This document shows positions 11,002 to 22,289 of a DNA stretch of 64,000 bases, one piece after another. The translations under genes and the position numbers were made by a program. Origin of the DNA: Rhinopithecus roxellana (Eukaryota > Chordata > Mammalia > Primates > Cercopithecidae). Position 1 is the stretch's first letter. Each line of letters begins with the position of its first letter. Under the pieces are notes generated by a model. It was not told the origin of the DNA, searched no databases, and saw nothing but the letters and a program-made list of their open reading frames with translations. Location of the stretch: NCBI RefSeq assembly GCF_007565055.1, contig NC_044551.1, positions 96,750,089-96,814,088 of the forward strand. The letters are read 5' to 3'.

Positions 11002-11195
11002 GGCTGCAATTTCTGCCCTTTCAGCTCTCTCTGTTTCTCCCACTCCCTCAATTCTAAACTTCATTAAGCTTGGCACTCTCTTGACTCCCCACTTTCCCTC
11101 TCATTGCTCCTCCTGTCTTCCCTTCCTTACTATTGCAGCCTGCACTTCAGGGTCATCACTTAACCCCACCCTTGCCAAAACCCACGACTCATTGC
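11002..11195 (+). repeat. Local duplication A, copy 2
   Basis: 194-bp partner of 9,388-9,563. It carries the extra stretch AGGGTCATCACTTAACCCCA (11,149-11,168) that is replaced by TA in copy 1. Identity outside the indel is about 99 percent by eye, so the duplication or a conversion event is recent on the scale of the surrounding repeats. Confidence 0.95.
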
Positions 11196-11243
11196 ACCTT
11201 GTTATACACATTCATAACCACATGGTTAGAAAATAAAATCATA

Positions 11244-11546
11244 GGCCAGACACAGTGGCTCACGTCTGTAATCCTAGCACTTTGGGAGGCCGAGCTGCGT
11301 GGATCACATGAGGTCAGGAGTTCAAGACCAGCCTGGCCAACGTGGCGAAACCCTGTCTCTACTAAAAATACAAAAATTAGCTGGGCGTGGTGGCACATGC
11401 CTATAATCCCAGCTACTCATGAGGCTGAGGCAGGAGAATTGCTTGAACCCAGGAGGCAGAGGTTGCAGTGAGCGGAGATTGCACCACTGTACTCTAGCCT
11501 AGCCAAAAGAGTTAGACTCTGTCTCAGAACAAAACAAAACAAAACC
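11244..11546 (+). repeat. AluS, full length
   Basis: Starts GGCCAGACACAGTGGCTC and ends in an AACAAAACAAAACAAAACC tail. The body is complete. Confidence 0.95.
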
Positions 11547-13209
11547 ATGTTTCTCATATGGAAACATCTTTTCAAATTCTTCCACAAAAAAAGGGTGTCC
11601 AGTTGGAAGCTGATACTGTTCCCTAAAATAGCAAGAGATTATTATGTGAAATGTTGAAAGTTGCATTTTTGACTTTCAGTAAGATGAATACTTCCTTCAC
11701 TTGCTTCATCCTGGACTAGAAAAAACAATGATACCTAAGAGCCAGGTAATTATTTTATCTCGTTCGGAACCAGCCTGGGCTGCCATCTAATCTTTTTGAC
11801 AAAAGACAACTCTTCCATCTACAGCTTCAACGGTCTCATTATACTTATGAAGACATCAAGGAAACGGACCATTGTAGTAGATGAAATCTAGTTTTAAAAT
11901 CTGCCTTACACCCTAAGTCCTCAGAAAATGTACATGTGTGGACCTGTGGAAAAGTCAGAAGTACATGTGCAGGCACAGTTACCTGTGGGAAGAGCTTCCT
12001 CCAAAGATGAGGAGAATCAGCAATTTTGGATTTCGGTCCTCTCAAGGAGCCTGGGTTCCTGTAATTTTCCACTGTTATTGTTCTGCTGGTCTGAGTTTTG
12101 AAAAGTGGCTTGGGTTAAATTGGATCATTTGTCTTCCCGGTAGTTTTCCAGCCATGCTTTATTTTCCCAGGGATCTATACAGCTCTAAATGAGACTCCCT
12201 CACTCTGTTTAGCTAGAGCTTCAGCCAAGAACTTCACGCCCACACATGAGGTTGTGGTTCAGGGGGAGCAGCAGTCAAATGGAACCTGGTCCCTCTAGGA
12301 GTCAAAGTGACTGCTCTGTGTGGTGCTGTCCATATTTAGTGCTTCCTGAAAACCCCAAGACAACATTGGGCAAGTCCAAAATACAACACTGGTGTTTTCA
12401 GTCACCTCCCACACCTGGAGAGGAGCTTCCATAAAGAACAGGGACAAACAACTAGGCAGGGTATGACGACGTTTGGCTAACTCACCTTTCTCCTGTTGGT
12501 GTCTTCAACATGTCAGGAGAAAACAAAAAGCATTTTCCTGTATGACCTCTTAATATGAAAATATGTTCCATCATGAAAGGCTAGACTTAGTGTCCTAAGA
12601 CCCTCTTTGAATCCTCCTGATCTCTCATGAAACATGAAGCTTATTCACCCAGCTACATTTAACTTCAATTCAAGATGGTAGAAGGCCTAACAAGAAAGGA
12701 TTGCTACCATGAAAGTTGTAGTGTATTTAAACCCCCAAAGCTTCCTGTGCCATTTAAGAATGCTTATTCCCCACCTCAATCTCGCAGCTTTCCTGTTAGT
12801 GAAATGCTCACATATCCTGATTTTTATACTTATAAAGAGAGATGGTTCTCAAATGGTATTGCTTAGTTAATATCTCAAGATTCTGCCCAAATTTTGAAAC
12901 ACTAGCACCAACTCCATAAACAACAATCTGGAATACAGGTTTACGTCTGGGATCCTGGGAGTCTTTTAACCAACTCTCTCTACCTACTGTCTCCCTGCTT
13001 GGTGGTAGACTTTTTTCTTGATGACCCCAGTGCCTTAACTGTGGTTATGGATCCTGAGCAGCTCAGAATCTCCATTCCTTCTTCTGACTCAAGTGCAACT
13101 TCAAGCTGTATCATCTACTGCCTTCCATGGACATTTGTAAGTGTGTTTATACGAAGTAAAAAAAGAGTGAAGGCCCATTTGCATTTGGACCTTAAGAAAT
13201 CCAGTGACC
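11547..13209. other. Unique sequence, about 1.7 kb
   Basis: No repeat family recognised. Frames of 60-84 codons occur on both strands (for example 11,938-12,192 plus against 11,845-12,072 minus) and overlap each other. No splice or promoter context stands out. Confidence 0.4.
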
Positions 13210-13232
13210 ATGATAATGATGATGATGATGAT
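13210..13232 (+). repeat. (GAT)n microsatellite
   Basis: TGATAATGATGATGATGATGATC: about six trinucleotide units, immediately before a MIR. Confidence 0.85.
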
Positions 13233-13234
13233 CT

Positions 13235-13450
13235 CAGCAGCTAGCACTGACTGAGTGCTCACCCTGTGGCAGACTCTGTTCTAAGATCTTACCTTCCCCT
13301 GACAACACGGTGAGGGAGATATTTTTATTCCCCAGTTTACTGGGGAGGAAACTGATGTATGGAGAGGCGAAATCACTCATCCAGGCAGACACAAAGCTCA
13401 GAGAAAAATCCAGAGAGCCTGGCTTCACAGCTAGCGATCCTAACCCTCAT
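13235..13450 (-). repeat. MIR
   Basis: AGCACTGACTGAGTGCTCACC, CTGTTCTAAGATCTTACC, GGAGGAAACTGATG and CCTGGCTTCACAGC follow the reverse-complement MIR consensus. Confidence 0.8.
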
Positions 13451-14063
13451 TCTATTATACTAAAACCAAAGTAAAATGAAACCCTTTACTTTGAATTAGA
13501 GATTATAGTTGGTGCTGAATTCTGCCTACTAGCAATACTTTAAACAGAGAGGACTAGCTATCAGATCAAAGAGAACTTTTGACTAAAGACTATCTTTACA
13601 AAAAATTCCAAAGATCCTAAAGTAAAGATTATTTTTTAAACAGTACTATACAACAGGCATTACGGCATAGATGTAAAGGCTGAACTGAGTGTGACTAAAG
13701 ACGTATTTAATATATCTGAGCCATGCCAAGAAAATGAGAATAAAAGAAATCAGGTCAATTATATTGTGCAATCATGACTGTGAAGCTTGGTGAAGAGTTT
13801 GAAACCTGTAAATCCAGCACCACACAGGTCATCTTGCAAAGCTCATGCACCTGCTCACCATCACCAGAGCAGTGGGGATGCCAAGAAAACCCCTATAGCA
13901 GCCTACTGAAGATAAGGACAAGAACCTTTAGCAGCTCCTTTTGTATATGGCAGAGCATATTATACAAGGATGTTTAATTTGTCCAAAGTTTTCTTCACTT
14001 CTCAGCTGCAGGGTTCATTTACTTCTGCGTGAGGGATCCATTAGAACTCATTGTTGATATTTA
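13451..14063. other. Unique AT-rich sequence
   Basis: No element or gene is recognised. A 67-codon plus frame (13,774-13,977) has no support. Confidence 0.35.
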
Positions 14064-14117
14064 TGTAACTGGCACACATCAAGTTTTGTGAATGAGTTCT
14101 AAGGGTCTGGGGTGCTT
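14064..14117 (+). repeat. Local duplication B, copy 1
   Basis: A 54-bp segment from TGTAACTGGCACACATC to GGTCTGGGGTGCTT that recurs without a mismatch at 15,893-15,946 in the same orientation, 1,829 bp away. Not part of a known repeat family as far as I can tell. Confidence 0.97.
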
Positions 14118-14289
14118 GATCTGGTTGTTTTCAGGAGGTGAGAGAGAGTTAGAAGCAGTCATTAAACAAAATAATCTGCTCAGCCCATGACTAGTCTCAC
14201 TGAGCCAACTGTTAGGAATCAGTAACACCGCCTACAACTATCAGGACAAGAGAAGACACCGCGGCACAGAAGAGAGTCTCCACCATTCT

Positions 14290-14290
<1 letters not shown>

Positions 14291-14341
<51 letters not shown>
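14291..14341 (+). repeat. (CA)n microsatellite
   Basis: An uninterrupted run of about 25 CA units; no Alu tail is adjacent. Confidence 0.97.
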
Positions 14342-14344
<3 letters not shown>

Positions 14345-15127
14345 GATAGGAATCTCAGCAAAATAAAAATAGCACTATTTTACTTAATTGTGACAAGGCT
14401 GTCTTCAGCATTTGCTTTGCTGTGTGCAAGTAGGAATGTCATTACCTCGCCATCCCACGCTGCTATTATTGGTTTAAATTATTGATGCATGGTATTCCAG
14501 GTGAAGTAAAATTATCTCACTGAATTAAGCTGTTCAGAACACAATACAAGAAAGGACAAAGGATATGATCATGGCACCCCAAAAATGTGCAGAGTCAACA
14601 GTGTCACTGGTTGCAACAGCAATTTGAGAATTATATGTCCTGAATTTATTTTGTCTTTATGATGATATCCATGCTTTACCTAAGGTTTTTCACCTTAAAA
14701 AGTGACATGATAATGTAATAAGCTAGAGAATAATGTGAATAAAATTAAAGTGCTTTGAAAATTGCTAAAGATGGGAAAATGAATTCATTTTTATCACTTG
14801 CTATTTCATGCCTACATGATACAGGAGGTATAGTAAGTGCCCATGCTGTGCTTCACTCTGTAAATCCAGATTCACTGTGACTCAGACCTTGTTTCTGAAA
14901 ATTAGAGTAGCCGAAGAGGTGTCTTGCTCCAGCCCTTTCATCTACATGGGTAAGGGGACCAAGGAGACCCAGTGAAAGGAGGAAGCTTTGTCCTCCACCT
15001 TGCCCTCAGGGCCCTGGGGGGACGCTGCAGCATCAGAAGGCGTATTTGTTGGTGGAGTACATGAATTCATCCAAGAAACATTTACAGATCCCATGAAGAG
15101 TAACAACCTCTTACATATGCAGTACTG
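14342..15127. other. Unique AT-rich sequence
   Basis: No repeat recognised except weak resemblance to nothing nameable. A 66-codon minus frame at 14,942-15,142 is unsupported. Confidence 0.35.
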
Positions 15128-15239
15128 CACATTCTTGAACATGACTTCACATTCTTGGACATGACTTCACATGTTACCTTACTGGTTTTTTCTAACAAGA
15201 TAACAAGGTAAGTTTTATCTAACAACATAACAGGGTAAG
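15128..15239 (+). repeat. Two adjacent short tandem duplications
   Basis: CACATTCTTGAACATGACTT (15,128-15,147) is repeated at once as 15,148-15,167 with one change (A to G). About 23 bp later a 22-mer starting TCTAACAAGATAACA (15,191-15,212) is repeated at 15,218-15,239 with two changes. Confidence 0.9.
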
Positions 15240-15375
15240 AACTGAAAATTCCCATGATGTGGATACGGAAATTGAGGCTCAAAAAGATTCCACGCCCTGC
15301 CCCAGGTTCCTGGTTAATATATGGTACTGCAGAATAGAACCAGTGAGACTGCCAGCCTGCCTGGTGCTCCTTCCT
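15240..15375 (-). repeat. MIR fragment
   Basis: GATACGGAAATTGAGGCTCAAAAAG, CCCTGCCCCAGGTTCCTGG and CAGAATAGAACC fit the reverse-strand MIR core and head. Confidence 0.6.
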
Positions 15376-15892
15376 CCTCACCTCAACACTGGACTGAAGA
15401 AGGTGGGGTGGTGGGGGTAGGATAAACAAGTCCCTACCATTATCAGGCTGGCAAAGCTGGTGAGCAGCAGTGCATGGCCTCACAAAGAAATGCTTTATTA
15501 CCTGCCCAGGCAATTAAGTATGAAAAATAATTATCATTAAAAGAAGTGGTTATTTTAATGTCATGGTTACCTAGTTTGGGGAACTGGAGTGCCCTCATAA
15601 AGAATGTAAGTCATGCTGTTGGAGACATTTCCCTCTAAACAGAGTAAGGAGCAGGGTCATGGTATCTAGTGACAGAGTGTTGGCCTGGCCAACCTCTACC
15701 TGGAAGTCTGGGTAAAGAAATCCTCCAGGACAAGCAGCTCAAGAACACTCCCAGGACTGAAGCTTCCAGGGAGATCTCCAAAGAAAAGGAAGGTATCTCA
15801 GTGATGGATTACTCTTCTCTGCCTCCTAATTCTCACCTAAAATGAGCAAGTGAAGCCCTGGAAAAGGCACTTGCTGAAGTTAGCACAATGTG
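15376..15892. other. Unique sequence
   Basis: Includes the G-rich tract GGTGGGGTGGTGGGGG near 15,402. No element recognised. Confidence 0.35.
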
Positions 15893-15946
15893 TGTAACTG
15901 GCACACATCAAGTTTTGTGAATGAGTTCTAAGGGTCTGGGGTGCTT
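15893..15946 (+). repeat. Local duplication B, copy 2
   Basis: Exact partner of 14,064-14,117. The bases on either side (CACAATGTG before, ATCGAGGCC after) do not match the flanks of copy 1, so only the 54 bp was copied. Confidence 0.97.
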
Positions 15947-16098
15947 ATCGAGGCCTTAACGATTCCAAACAGAGGAAGATTTGTGATGTGCCCACTGACA
16001 GCAGGACAGTGGACTGTGGAAAGCTCCATTGGTCAGCACCCTTCCAGTGATTCTGAATACCACCTTCAATCTGCCACGTGTGGTGGCTTGGACTTTTC

Positions 16099-16324
16099 TT
16101 TTTTTTTTTCCTGGGTTTATGCCATTCTCCTGCCTCAGCCTCCCAAGCAGCTGGGACTACAGGCGCCCACCACGTCGCCCGGCTAGTTTTTTTGTATTTT
16201 TTTTTTTAGTAGAGACGGGTTTCATCATGTTAGCCAGGATGGTCTCGATCTCCTGACCTCGTGATCCGCCCGTCTCGGCCTCCCAAAGTGCTGGGATTAC
16301 AGGCTTGAGCCACCGTGCCCGGCC
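16099..16324 (-). repeat. AluYR-type (Old World monkey), internally deleted
   Basis: The T tail is followed at once by CCTGGGTTTATGCC: about 75 bp at the start of the right monomer (GAGACGGAG.. to ..CTCCGCCT) is missing. The rest is young, with CCCGTCTCGG and CAGGCTTGAGCCACCG. A perfect 14-bp TSD, GGCTTGGACTTTTC, lies at 16,085-16,098 and 16,325-16,338. Confidence 0.95.
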
Positions 16325-16522
16325 GGCTTGGACTTTTCCTTCATTTCTGCTCAGTTTTCTGACAGCTGAGGGTTGAGAGTAGACAGTGAAGCTCTCCCCC
16401 AAAATATCCACTGCCCAAACACAGTTATTTAAGCCTTTTTGAGATCTGTGAGATTTCTACTCAGAGACCCCAAAACAAAAAAAGACAAATATCCATAGGT
16501 ACAAATACTAAATCCTACCAGG

Positions 16523-16928
16523 TGATATGGTTTGGATGTTTGTTCCTTCCAAATCTCACACTGAAATGTGATTCCCAGTGTGGGAGCTGAGGCCTGGAGG
16601 GAGGTGAGAGGATCTTAGGGGTGGATCCCTCAGGAATGGTTCAGCACCAGGGTGATGAGTGAGTTCTCGCTCAATTCATGCAAGATCTGGTTGTTTAAAA
16701 GTCTGGGGCCTTCCCCTCCTCCCTCTCTTTCTCTCACCATGTGGTTAGACTACTCCCCCTTCACGTTCTGCCATGATTGGAAGCTTCCTGAGGCCTCCCC
16801 AGAAGCCAAACAGATGTCAGCACTATGCTTCCTGTACAGTCTGCAGCACCATGAGCCAGTTAAACCTCTTCTCATTATAAGTTACCTAGTCTCAGGCATT
16901 TCCTTACAGCAATGCAAAAACTAATACA
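16523..16928 (+). mobile_element. Solo MaLR LTR (MST/THE1 group)
   Basis: Begins TGATATGGTTTGGATG, includes GTGAGTTCTCGC, GCCATGATTGGAAGCTTCC, AGTTAAACCTCTTCTC and GTTACCTAGTCTCAGGCATTTC, and ends AAACTAATACA. These are MaLR LTR hallmarks in order. Flanks CCAGG and CCAGT form a 5-bp TSD with one change. There is no internal region, so it is a solo LTR. Confidence 0.9.
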
Positions 16929-17063
16929 CCAGTTGAAACTGAAATTGTTATTTTAAAACATCATGTAAGAAAATTTTAATATAAATATGTTAAGAGAAAA
17001 ACTCTCTTTGTATTCCAATAAAACTCCTTAGTATATGTTTATTATTTAAAAGTAATCTGTATC

Positions 17064-17365
17064 GGCCAGGCACAGTGGCTCATGCCTGTAATCCCAGCAC
17101 TTTGGGAGGCAGAGGCAGGTGGATTATGAGGTCAGGAGTTCAAGACCAGCCTGGCTAAGATGGTGAAACCCCATCTCTACTAAAAACAAAAAAAAAAATT
17201 AGCCAGGCGTGGTGGTGAACGCCTGTAACCCCAGCTACTCAGGAGGCTGCGGCAGGACAATCGCTTGAACCCAGGAGGCGGAGGTTGCAGTGAGCTGAGA
17301 TCACGCCACTGCACTCTAGCCTGGGTGAGAAAGTGAGACTCTGTCTCAAAAAAAAAAAAAAAAAA
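17064..17365 (+). repeat. AluS/Y, full length
   Basis: GGCCAGGCACAGTGG start, complete two monomers, A18 tail. GTATC before the start and GTATC after the tail (TTCGGTATC) may be a TSD. Confidence 0.95.
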
Positions 17366-17429
17366 TTCGGTATCAGGGAGAAAAAGAAAAAAAGTCTATT
17401 TTTCTTTCTCTTTGATGGCACATTCTTGG

Positions 17430-18316
17430 GTCTTATTAGACTGATATCAGACTCATAAACTGTGTCACTCCCAGTATAAAAGAGAGAAAACTATAAAATT
17501 CCTGGAAATAAATTAAAGAAGTAGTTCCTAAATAAAGAAAACCACAGCATTTTATTAAAGTTCATAAAATGAGACCTGAATAAATGGAGAGGCAAACTAT
17601 GTTCCTTGATGAGAAGACATAATCTCATAAACATGTCAGAGTTCTTTCTGAACTCATTTGTAAATTTGATGGCGTTCCAGTCAGAATTCTAGCGATTCAC
17701 ATTTTTATTTGGACTTGGGCAGAATGAGTTTTAACTCCACATGGGAGGAAAAAACAAGAAAAATGTGATTGAGGAGACTAGTGAGGGATGCTTCCCTTAG
17801 CAGATATTAAACTAACTACAGAGAAGGCAGCTCCCAGAAGGAAGTAATGCTCACAGGGCACAGACACATTAAAGACACTGCCTCAGCCAAAGTCAGAGAA
17901 GGAAAAACTGAAACAAGATTGCTGTCGAATTTTAAAAATTAAAATAACTGGTAAAACCTAGCGCTAGCAAAGGCAAGGAGTAATGGGAAATGTCAGATAG
18001 TATTGATGGGTGTGTAAACTGCTATAATTGTGTGGAAAAGGAATATATCAAGAGGTATTACAATTAAAAGTGTGACAACTCCTTGACCCAGTAATCCCCC
18101 ATGAGAAATCCATCTAAACAAAAGCCCCAGTACACAATGACATGTACAAATAGACATTCACGAAAGCTTTCTTTGTCATGACACACAACTGATAATCCAT
18201 GTGTCCACCGACATAGGAAAGGTTAAATAATTATGGTTCATCCAGAGGGCAGAAGGTTACCCACAAAACATGAAGTGAAAGTCAATGTTCTGAAGTAGAA
18301 AGAGGTCCAAGAAACA
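17430..18316 (+). repeat. L1 (L1M/HAL1-like) fragment, first part
   Basis: A decayed ORF2 to 3' region: ATAAATGGAGAGGCAAAC.. CATGTCAGAG.. GGCGTTCCAGTCAGAATTC, then CCTTGACCCAGTAATCC, ATTCACGAAAGCTTTC, GTGTCCACCGACATAGG. The order matches plus-strand L1. It is broken by an Alu at 18,317. No open frame remains. Confidence 0.7.
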
Positions 18317-18610
18317 GGCTGGGCATGGTGGCTCACGCCTGTAATCCCAGCACTTTGGGAGACTGAGGCGGGTGGATCACCTGAGGTTAGGAGTTCAAGA
18401 CCAGCCTAACCAACATGGTAAAACCGTCTCTACTAAAAATACAAAAGTTAGCCTGGCATGGTGGCACACGCCTGTAATCCCAGCTACTTGGGAAGCTGAG
18501 GCAGGAGAATTGCTTGAACCTGGGAGGTGGAGGTTGCAGCGAGCCAAGATAGCACCACTGTACTCCAGCCTGGGCAACAGAGGGAGACTTCATCTCAAAA
18601 AAAGAAAAAA
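18317..18610 (+). repeat. AluS inserted in L1, with 18-bp TSD
   Basis: GGCTGGGCATGGTGG start and AAAAAAAGAAAAA tail. The TSD is AGAAAGAGGTCCAAGAAA before and AGAAAGAGGCCCAAGAAA after (18,611-18,628), one change. Confidence 0.95.
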
Positions 18611-18628
18611 AGAAAGAGGCCCAAGAAA

Positions 18629-18920
18629 TAGTATCAAGTAGAAGTAAGTTGCAAGTCAAGCAATATAGAACATTCTCATTCTGTTAAAAACATAAAAAAA
18701 AAAGACCCTAAAAAATGTGTGAGTATATTTGTATGAGCAGAGAGACAGCTGGAGACTAACATACACCAAGCTGTTGATCCTGGTTATTTTAGGAGAAGTG
18801 GGATTAAGAGGGGCAGGAATGGGACAATTATTAACTTGATACACTTCCATATCGTTTCACCTATGACAAAGAGCAGAGCAGATGCTACTTTTATTAATTT
18901 AAAATGAAAAAAATGAAAGC
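18629..18920 (+). repeat. L1 fragment, second part
   Basis: Continues the L1 after the Alu: ATACACCAAGCTGTTGATCC, GGAGAAGTGGGATTAAG and a T-rich end are typical of the L1M/HAL1 3' region. Confidence 0.65.
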
Positions 18921-20247
18921 ACCTTTATCAAGGCAGACAAAATAAATGAAACGCCTAATTTTCTAGGGTGCAAAGCCGAGGAAGCACCCGGCAAAGCAAA
19001 GATTAACAGGTCACTGCCATGCTTTGAGTAATCACCTGCGATGGGATCTCTAAGCAGAAGCCTCTCTGCTCATCTCACTTGAAAAACACTATGAATCCTG
19101 ACGGTTTGAAACACAAGGCTACATATCACGAGTTATGTGCCGGCCAAAAGACAGCCATGAGGCTCCCAAACCCCCAACTTTGGCCATGAGAAAAGAGGAA
19201 TCTTCTCCCTGTTGGACTTACTTTCCTGTTGGTGCTGGTTTAAGCCCTTCATGACTTACTTCCCTTTTTTGGACTTTAGCACCTAAATCATGATTGGTTT
19301 ACAAATAGGTACAAATAGGTAAAACAACGCTAACAGTCTGATTAGAGCATGAAGGCACTGAGTCCAGTCTGCTGGGTCCAAGAAGGCTTCTTGGAGCCCT
19401 AAAAACTTATCAGGACTATTAGTGCTGCCCCTGTTAGAACTCTAAGTTATCAAGTCCAACCTCTGGATTTCCTGGCTGTGCTATCTTCACCCAGACGAAT
19501 GCCAGCAGAATGGCTTCTTCTTGTCTTCTACCCATCCTCTGAGAACAAGGTCAATTCCTTCCTCCCTCAGGAAACTTCCTTAACCCGCCTGAGCCACATG
19601 ATTGCTCCTATCCCAGGGATTATCACTGTCATGTATTGACTCAAAGAACTACTTCATGTATTCAAATATACTTCATGATTGTGGCGTATCTGCCTGACAC
19701 CATCTCTTGGTTGATGAATGTGCATGACGTGGTGGCCAAACAAACCGTTAATTTTTTATGGCTATCACATCATGTACATTGTTCATGAAAGAGCATGGTG
19801 CCAGGCAAATACGCCACACACACTAAGTATATTTGAACATTTCTTTATATCCCTCAAAGCCTTAGAATTAGGGGCTTGCATCTGTTCATTACTGACGAAT
19901 TAACTGCCGTTAGGATTAGGCACTTTCATATGACAAGAAGGAGGATGAACTCAGGAGCTGAAGATGGAAAAAGTGGTGGAGAAGGCAGTAGAAAGGCAGA
20001 GAGAAATACACAGAGAAGGACTGTCACTGTAACAAAGGCTAAGACAGAAACACAGGAGGATAGCTATGCAAGTCACACAGGTTAACAACGCTGACCAAAA
20101 TGAGTGGAAAGGGAACTTTAGAACGAAGGTATGTGGAATGCTCCCTGAGCAGCTGTGCAAAAACGAAAAAAAAAAAAAAAAAAAGGTGCTTCACATGCCT
20201 TAGTGCCACTTGGATTCTTCGGACGTAACTACATCTAAACTTACTGG
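18921..20247. other. Mostly unique; small tandem unit and A run
   Basis: ACAAATAGGT is duplicated in tandem at 19,301-19,320. The stretch around 19,500-19,650 (CCTCAGGAAACTTCCTTAACCC) faintly resembles L2. An A19 run lies at 20,166-20,184 without an attached element. No gene is seen. Confidence 0.4.
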
Positions 20248-20530
20248 GGCCAGATGCAGTGGCTCACATCTGTAATCCCAGCACTTTGGGAGGCTGAGGC
20301 AGGTGCATCACCTGAGCCCAGGAGTTAGAGAGCAGCCTGGCCAACATGGTGAAACTCCATCTCTACAAAAATACAAAAATTAGTCAGGCATGGTGGTGCG
20401 TGCCTGTAGTCCCAGCTACTCGGGAGGCTGAGGCAGAAGAATCGCTTGAACCTTGGAGGCGGAGGTTACAATGAGCCGAGATTGCGCCACTGCACTCCAG
20501 CCTGGGCGACGGGAATGAAACCCTGTCTCC

Positions 20531-20571
<41 letters not shown>
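20248..20571 (+). repeat. AluS with (AAC)n tail
   Basis: GGCCAGATGCAGTGGC start; the tail has turned into a (CAA)n tract of about 14 units (20,530-20,571), which encodes the leucine run of a spurious minus frame. Confidence 0.95.
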
Positions 20572-21045
20572 CTCAGTTAGCATATATACCATAGTGTTTA
20601 CATAAGAATGTAAGAATGGATCCAACCTCAATGTTAGAATTGTTTTACAAAGTCTGACTTTTGAGCTTCCCTATGAGTTAAATGCATTTTTTAAAAACAA
20701 ATTTAATATCCTTGCATCACATTGAGGTCCCATTCAACTATCCTAAATTCATGTTGTGCTTCCAGAATGGTGGTGATTAAAAAAAAAAAAAAAAAAAAAA
20801 AAAGCTAGGCTCCATTTCTAAGCTGTGTTTATCTAGAAATTTTCTAAAGTATTTAGTGTTTGGCTTGGTAACCTCTCTTTAACAGTAAGGAATAAACCAC
20901 AGTAAATATTTCTTTCTATTTGACTGAGAGTAAAAGAGAATCTCCTAAAATTACTTGTTAACTTTCAAGATGGCAAAGTGTAGATTTTTAAAACTGTACT
21001 TTAAGAATAAAACAATGATAATTTTGGATTTTGAGCAGTACTCTT
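20572..21045. other. Unique sequence with A25 run
   Basis: An A25 homopolymer occupies 20,779-20,803 with no SINE body upstream. The rest is AT-rich and unassigned. Confidence 0.4.
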
Positions 21046-21081
<36 letters not shown>

Positions 21082-21359
21082 ACAGGATCTCACTCTGTTG
21101 CCTGGCTGGAGTGCAGCGGCGCAATCTCAGCTCACTGCAACCTCCACTTCCAGGGCTCAAGTGATTCTCCAGCCTCAGTCTCCCCAGTAGTTGGGATTAT
21201 AGTTGCATTGTCACCACGCCTGGCTAATTTTGTATTTTTAGTAGAGATGGGGTTTCACCATGTTGTCCAGGCTGGTCTCAAACTCCTGGGTGCAAGTGAT
21301 CTACCTGCCTCGGCCTCCCAAAGTGCTGGGATTACAGGTATGAGCCACCACACTCGGCT
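21046..21359 (-). repeat. AluS with (CT)n tail
   Basis: About 16 CT units (21,046-21,078; AG in the element's own sense) replace the A tail, followed by GAGACAGGATCTCACTC and a full two-monomer body. Confidence 0.94.
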
Positions 21360-21976
21360 CACATTTACACATTTTGTGTAAAATTAACAGCTCTGACAAT
21401 ACAGTTTAGTGTGCTTTAAAGTAAGTCTTATGATACCTTCCAATTCCCCAGTATCGAATATGATGCTTCTTCACAAGCTGAAATGCATTAAGATTTCTAT
21501 TCCGCCTCTCTCCCCACATCATTCTAAAAGTACAGAACAAAAATGTTTCTCCATAATTACTTACTACCATATGAAGATAAAAGTACACTAAACAGATAAA
21601 ACATGACATAAACCACTATATCACCTAATTTTTAAACCCCTCAAACATACTTGGAACTTAAGACTAGTCGCATATGAATGTGTTCTTGGCTGATGCAAAA
21701 AATGAAGAATTAAAGAAGAAAAACACAGATCGGGAAAAACAGGAAGTCCTAACTTTGAAAAACACTCAGTCCACCTTCTATGCAAACCTCAAAAAGATTA
21801 GACAAACCAAGTATTTGTTGACATTGGCTGTAAATTTTGAAAAGGGAGAGAACATTAAAATATATCTGGAGTGAGACTCAAATCACTTATCCACTGGTTC
21901 TCTTCTTTTTCTTTCTTTTCGTAAAATATATTTTAAAGAAATTGCTCTGTGGAAACCTAAAATTAATTTCATATTC
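21360..21976. other. Unique AT-rich sequence
   Basis: A 66-codon plus frame (21,674-21,874) is lysine-rich from A-rich composition. No element recognised. Confidence 0.35.
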
Positions 21977-22261
21977 ATCCCTGAGTCTCACTCAGTCCCC
22001 CAGGCTGGAGTGCAGTGGTGCGATCTCGGCTCACTGCAACCTTTGCTTCGGGGGTTCCAGTGATTCTCCTGTCTCAGCCTCCCTGAGTAGGTTGGACTAC
22101 AGACGAGCGTCACCATGCCCAGTTAATTTTTTGTATTTTTAGTAGAGATAGGGTTTTTGTCATGTTGGCCAGGCTGGTCTTGAACTCCTGACCTCAAGAG
22201 ATCCGCCTGCCTTGGCCTCCCAAAGCACTAGGATCACAGGCGTGAGCCACCACGCCTGGCC
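21977..22261 (-). repeat. AluS, tail eroded
   Basis: Starts at CTGAGTCTCACTCAGTCCCCC without a T tract and ends GCGTGAGCCACCACGCCTGGCC. Confidence 0.93.
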
Positions 22262-22289
22262 AAGATCCAACTCTTTTCACTCACCGTCC

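Noticed and set aside
20416..20631. Minus frame with a long leucine run resembling a signal peptide
   Set aside because: The leucines are the translated (CAA)n tail of an Alu.
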